A stretch of DNA of 12,180 bases from Atkinsonella hypoxylon. Lineage: Eukaryota; Ascomycota; Sordariomycetes; Hypocreales; Clavicipitaceae. How positions within the stretch are numbered: position 1 is the first letter of the stretch; every line of letters begins with the position of its first letter. The stretch covers positions 1-12,180 of the forward strand of contig JFHB01000387.1 of assembly GCA_000729835.1 (NCBI GenBank), given 5' to 3'. A program made the position numbers and the translations under genes. Positions 9,228 to 12,180 of this stretch are shown in pieces. The notes below the pieces were generated by a model, which saw only the letters and a list, made by a program, of their open reading frames with translations, searched no databases and was not told the origin of the DNA.

Positions 9228-10655
9228 TTTAAGGGTTTAAAAAGTAGCTAATTTAACGCTCTTTTATAGCTAATTATAGCCAAATTACAGTGGAAATAGT
9301 AGTAAATAACAGTAATAACTTCTACTAGATATCAATAGATTGCTCTATTATAGGCCTAGAAGTGCCCTATATCTTTAGAAATTATACTGAGATTTTTCTC
9401 TAATTTCTTTTGTAACAGGTATAACGGGCTCTAAAGGCTGCGTTATATTGCAATCTATATACGCATACAATTTATATAGTAGACTAGATTAACAAGCGGT
9501 CGCAAGAGGCATAAAACATAGGTCCTAGCTATTTTTAGCCAAAAAATTTAGGAGATTCTTCTCTAATTAGGTTCCAACAAATCAGTGGAGACCTAAGCAC
9601 AGCCAATTTAGGGATATCTAGCTAATTCCTACTTCAAAATCCTAACCAGTAGGATTACTATATAAATTAATTCTGCGACCGAAAACATAGGAATATCTAA
9701 TAGCAACAAGAGCTGTTAGGCGTGCACTATAAATTGTAGTATAGCTACTAACAGAGGTGTACAGGGTGCACAATATACAAGATAACAGCACAACAATAAG
9801 CGATGCAGTGCAGCGCTAAGCTTATTTCTTAATAGAAATAATTAATTAAGCAGTACCTAATAAAACAATTTATAGTGGGAATGTAATGTGTGCAGATGTG
9901 TATATTTTAATGTTGCGCAATAATAGAACCTAGCTATTAAGAATAGCTTCAAAAGTGTGTATATATAGGGTGCATAGAGTGCGGGAGGCACAGGGTGGGC
10001 AGAATAAAAACACCAGTATAGTGGCTAGCGATGTATGTGCAGCAGGTATTAATAGCTTCCAGCAAGCTACTAATAGCAGCAATAGCTGCTAGCGCAGGTC
10101 TCAATATAGCTTCTAGTGGGTAATACAGTACACAATAGTAGATTTCAGCGGGCTAACAGCTTACAGATAGGTCTTCCGGGCTTATAACCTATTGAAAATA
10201 ATAGGGATTACAGGACTAGATATCTAAGAGGGTAGTAGTCTCTTAGATTTAGCACCTGTAATTGCTCCTAGCAATTATCACGTAGTGGAAGCAGCAGCGG
10301 CCTAAATTAAGCTGTAGTGTATAGTATAGATCACGTAGAGGCAGTAGATAACTATAATAATAGTGGTATCTTATATTAAGAGCGCTGTAACAAATAAGTT
10401 AGTAAGGGTAGGATCTTGAATCTTTCCAGTCCCTTATAGACCTACTAACTATATTAGTAGGCTGTAGTCGCTAGAAGGGGCTTATAGGCTACTTTATAAT
10501 TTCTGTAAAAAGATTTACTATATAAAAACAAAAAAAATCGACTTACGGCTATACAAACGAGACGCCTACGTGCACAATTTAATAAATTCTACTAATAATA
10601 AGTAACCCTTATAAGCAACCCTATCTAACAATTATACCATTAAATAGCCCTAATT
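9228..10655 (-). other. Untranslated leader of element A (1.43 kb)
   Basis: This lies between the inner end of the 5' LTR and the likely gag start. I find no open frame of useful length on either strand and no recognisable domain. Indels relative to element B's leader include single-base, +2 and +4 changes, which argues against coding function. It contains several short inverted repeats and keeps many CpA and TpG dinucleotides. It probably holds the primer-binding and RNA packaging signals, but no primer-binding site with the usual TGG start is visible next to the LTR. Confidence 0.6.
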
Positions 10656-10760
10656 CTTAGCTTTCGAATAGTATACTTCTTAAATTTCTACTATTGCTAG
10701 TTGTAGAGAAAATCGCAGTTAAAGTCGACTATAGGTTAGGCAACTTTGCCTTAGTCGATT

Positions 10761-10779
10761 CTAGATGTTTCGCATCTAG
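10761..10779. repeat. Conserved LTR stem-loop
   Basis: CTAGATG-tttcg-CATCTAG is a perfect 7-bp inverted repeat. It occurs in all three LTRs: here, at 3603-3621, and at 3368-3386 with loop ttttg. A second inverted repeat, AGGCAA-ct-TTGCCT, lies about 20 bp to its left. Only the loop changes between copies. It may be an RNA hairpin in the R region. Confidence 0.5.
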
Positions 10780-10829
10780 TAACAGCGATATCTCTACCAA
10801 AAATCAACGTAACAAGACCTAGTTAGGGT

Positions 10830-10835
10830 CACGTG
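10830..10835. promoter_or_regulatory. CACGTG palindrome in the 5' LTR of element A
   Basis: GTCACGTGAT here is an E-box core of the type bound by fungal bHLH factors. The same core is at 3437-3442 in element B's 5' LTR, and it is CACGTA (3672-3677) in A's 3' LTR. It lies about 70 bp inside the LTR start, where U3 promoter elements would sit. Binding is an inference from the motif alone. Confidence 0.35.
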
Positions 10836-10910
10836 ATAGAGCAACTAATAGGCAACTAGCAAGCATAAAAATAGGCTATACAGGGTAGCTTATTTTTAAC
10901 AATTAGGTTT

Positions 10911-10922
10911 AGAAGGGGGTAG
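10911..10922 (+). promoter_or_regulatory. Probable polypurine tract of a Gypsy-type element
   Basis: AGAAGGGGGTAG on the plus strand lies directly before TGTAACAG, which has the look of an LTR start. The arrangement mirrors the polypurine tract and LTR of element A, but on the opposite strand. Only 21 bp (10902-10922) separate the LTR start from the end of element A. Confidence 0.5.
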
Positions 10923-11254
10923 TGTAACAGTTATAAGCCCTTAGCACAATACCTTATTGTTATCTATTACCTTAATGTTTAAATGTTCTAAGTTAGCTAC
11001 TCTATTAGTGCTAGCTTAGCAGGGCCTTAATCCTTTAGTAAAACCTTAGACTGTTGCAGAACAACGTTAGACTAGCAGATGCACTAAACGTAGCCCCACT
11101 TTAGGTTGTTAGCTCCACTAGGGTCCGTTGATCTTGTAGCCCTTAAGCACCTACAGAGGCTTCGCCTCCCTTTTTCCTCCTTTCCTCTCTATCTTAGAGT
11201 CTTTGTTGATAGAGCCTAATAAGACCATTTAATCTTTCCTTAATGGCCGTGACA
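10923..11254 (+). repeat. Probable Gypsy-type LTR (about 332 bp)
   Basis: The segment starts TGTAACAG and ends GGCCGTGACA. The ends are near-inverted (TGTAAC against TGTCAC on the reverse strand), as in many fungal Ty3/Gypsy LTRs. A purine tract precedes it. Inside are a perfect hairpin GAGGC-ttc-GCCTC (11156-11168) and a pyrimidine-rich run (11166-11196). It is clearly less TA-rich than the sequence to its right. Neither a second LTR copy nor internal Gypsy coding sequence is in the window, so the family call rests on the ends and the purine tract. It could be a solo or 3' LTR. Confidence 0.5.
11156..11168. repeat. Short GC-rich hairpin
   Basis: GAGGC-ttc-GCCTC is a perfect 5-bp stem with a 3-base loop, followed by a pyrimidine-rich tract. 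It stands out in an AT-rich region. As part of the probable LTR it may mark the R region or an RNA 3' end. Confidence 0.4.
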
Positions 11255-11570
11255 ATATTTACTAGTATTATCTAGGCAAAATATAACTACTTAGTTAAGT
11301 AAATATTAAGCTTAAGAAGAAGGTTATAGGTAAAAAGTAAGTATATTATATACTATATATATTTAGTTAATATTAATAATTAAATAGTACAATTTAAAAT
11401 TAGGTTTTATCTTATAGTTAGTATAATATATAATACCTTTATAAACCTAGGTAAGCTTAATATATACTATAAATATATATAGTACTTACTAATTTATTTT
11501 AGGCTTAGCTCTAAGACCTTATTACTTTAATAATTTATAGATAAGCTTAAGCTACTTATATAAGTAAAGG

Positions 11571-11615
11571 CTGCCTATATATATAATATATATTTTACTA
11601 ATAATATATAGGCAG
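11571..11615. repeat. Inverted repeat with 12-bp perfect arms
   Basis: CTGCCTATATAT (11571-11582) and ATATATAGGCAG (11604-11615) are exact reverse complements around a 21-base AT loop. The CTGCC ends make it less trivial than pure TA palindromes. It could be the ends of a small degenerate element. Confidence 0.5.
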
Positions 11616-11809
11616 TAGAATAGTGCATTCTAGCTACAATATAGTTGTATATTCTACTAACCTAGCTTAGTAGTAGAGAATTAATATTGTTAGCTGTTAT
11701 AATATATATAGTATAACTCTAGTATATATAGTTAAAGTAATAGGTCTTTTAGGGTTTAGTCTTAAAGTAAACCTAACTAAGAGGTATATATAAAAGAGCT
11801 TTATTCTAC

Positions 11810-11827
11810 AGTAAGTATATACTTACT
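11810..11827. repeat. 18-bp perfect palindrome
   Basis: AGTAAGTATATACTTACT is its own reverse complement. Such palindromes arise easily in TA-saturated DNA, so no function is inferred. Confidence 0.5.
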
Positions 11828-12180
11828 ATATATATAGAATATAATTGTAGACTTACTACAATAGAAAGGTTCTACTTTAAAAGAAGTAGTATAATAATAA
11901 AATAAAGTAAATATAACTATTTTACCTATATACCTATTATATACTAACTATATAATAGAAGTAAATAACTTAGTATAGTAATTTAAATAAAGTATAAAAA
12001 AGCACTAAAAGGTATAAGCTAAATAAAAAAGAGAAGTAAAACCTATATTCTTTATATATTATTGCTTTCTATATTACTAAGTAATTGTTTTATATTATAA
12101 TATCTTTATTCTATTATTTTCTATACTTAATTAGTATATAGTAGGTATATATAGAGTATATATATACCTTCTTAAGTATA

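Larger units (their letters stand above)
3498..10901 (-). mobile_element. Full-length Ty1/copia LTR retrotransposon (element A), inactivated by RIP
   Basis: This is a complete element of about 7.4 kb read on the minus strand. In order it has a 5' LTR (10656-10901), a long leader, a gag-pol frame (9227 down to 4005), a short 3' segment, a polypurine tract (3744-3751) and a 3' LTR (3498-3743). The domain order protease, integrase, reverse transcriptase, RNase H is the copia order; Gypsy elements have integrase last. The two LTRs are both 246 bp and differ at six positions by my alignment, all transitions and five of them CpA/TpA type. The frame carries many TAA/TAG stops but no net frameshift. 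The minus-strand sequence outside the 5' LTR is CTAAT, and I could not find a clean matching target duplication at the other end because element B starts there. The element is non-autonomous as it stands. Confidence 0.93.
10656..10901 (-). repeat. 5' LTR of copia element A (246 bp)
   Basis: Read on the minus strand the repeat starts TGTTAAAAATAAGC and ends GAAAGCTAAG. The TG start is canonical, but no CA is seen at the end, so the inner boundary is uncertain by a few bases. It matches 3498-3743 with the same length and shares the 11-bp segment absent from element B. It contains two short inverted repeats and a CACGTG site, so it probably carried the promoter and R region. It is followed on the minus strand by the leader, beginning AATTAGGGCTA. 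Confidence 0.9.
11255..12180. other. Extremely TA-rich segment without genes
   Basis: From about 11260 the sequence is dominated by TATA, TAGTA and TTAAG-type words, with very few CpG, CpA or TpG. No open frame, RNA gene or recognisable domain is seen on either strand. It is best read as heavily RIP-mutated repeat sequence whose origin can no longer be recognised by eye. It contains inverted repeats at 11571-11615 and 11810-11827. Confidence 0.6.

Noticed and set aside
9228..10901. A long LTR of about 1.6 kb including the leader
   Set aside because: The 246-bp repeat recurs alone between a polypurine tract and the next element, and the 11-bp indel pairs the two A copies. The leader repeats only because element B starts there.
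10902..10906. ATTAG as a proven 5-bp target-site duplication of element A
   Set aside because: The other side shows CTTAG at the LTR-LTR junction, one base off, and the same string belongs to the LTR end in the other copies. It cannot be confirmed here.
11255..12180. Promoter cluster, origin or centromere from the TATA-rich sequence
   Set aside because: TATA words and palindromes are expected by chance in TA-saturated DNA, and nothing else supports a function.

Overview
The window looks like a transposon graveyard from a filamentous ascomycete (Pezizomycotina-type) genome, with no cellular gene. It is AT-rich and crowded with TpA. The coding remnants belong to Ty1/copia and, less certainly, Gypsy-type LTR retrotransposons. 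The damage is the kind left by repeat-induced point mutation (RIP): C-to-T on both strands, mostly CpA to TpA, with Gln and Trp codons turned into TAG/TAA and Asp codons turned into Asn. The organism assignment is an inference from these traits.

Layout, left to right. Positions 1-3497 hold the 5' part of copia element B, read on the minus strand and running off the left edge: protease and gag remnants (1-1839), a non-coding leader (1840-3262) and its 5' LTR (3263-3497). Directly abutting it, 3498-10901 is a full-length copia element A of about 7.4 kb, also on the minus strand: 3' LTR (3498-3743), polypurine tract (3744-3751), short 3' non-coding segment, a single gag-protease-integrase-RT-RNase H frame (4005-9227), a 1.4 kb leader (9228-10655) and 5' LTR (10656-10901). 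Next come a purine tract and a probable Gypsy-type LTR on the plus strand (10911-11254). The last 0.9 kb (11255-12180) is extremely TA-rich and has no gene.

Elements A and B are related but distinct copies. Both 246-bp LTRs of A carry an 11-bp segment that the 235-bp LTR of B lacks, which fixes the LTR boundaries and the pairing. A's gag-pol is one continuous reading frame of 1741 codons with no net frameshift. It is broken only by point mutations, including about fifty stop codons by manual reading, and a key active-site residue is altered in each of the four enzymes. Nothing here should make a functional protein.

I did not find a new biological system. The points most worth checking are the direct LTR-LTR junction at 3497/3498, the long conserved leader, the phase-3 indels confined to gag, the RIP context of the catalytic losses, and the layered insertion history at the right end.
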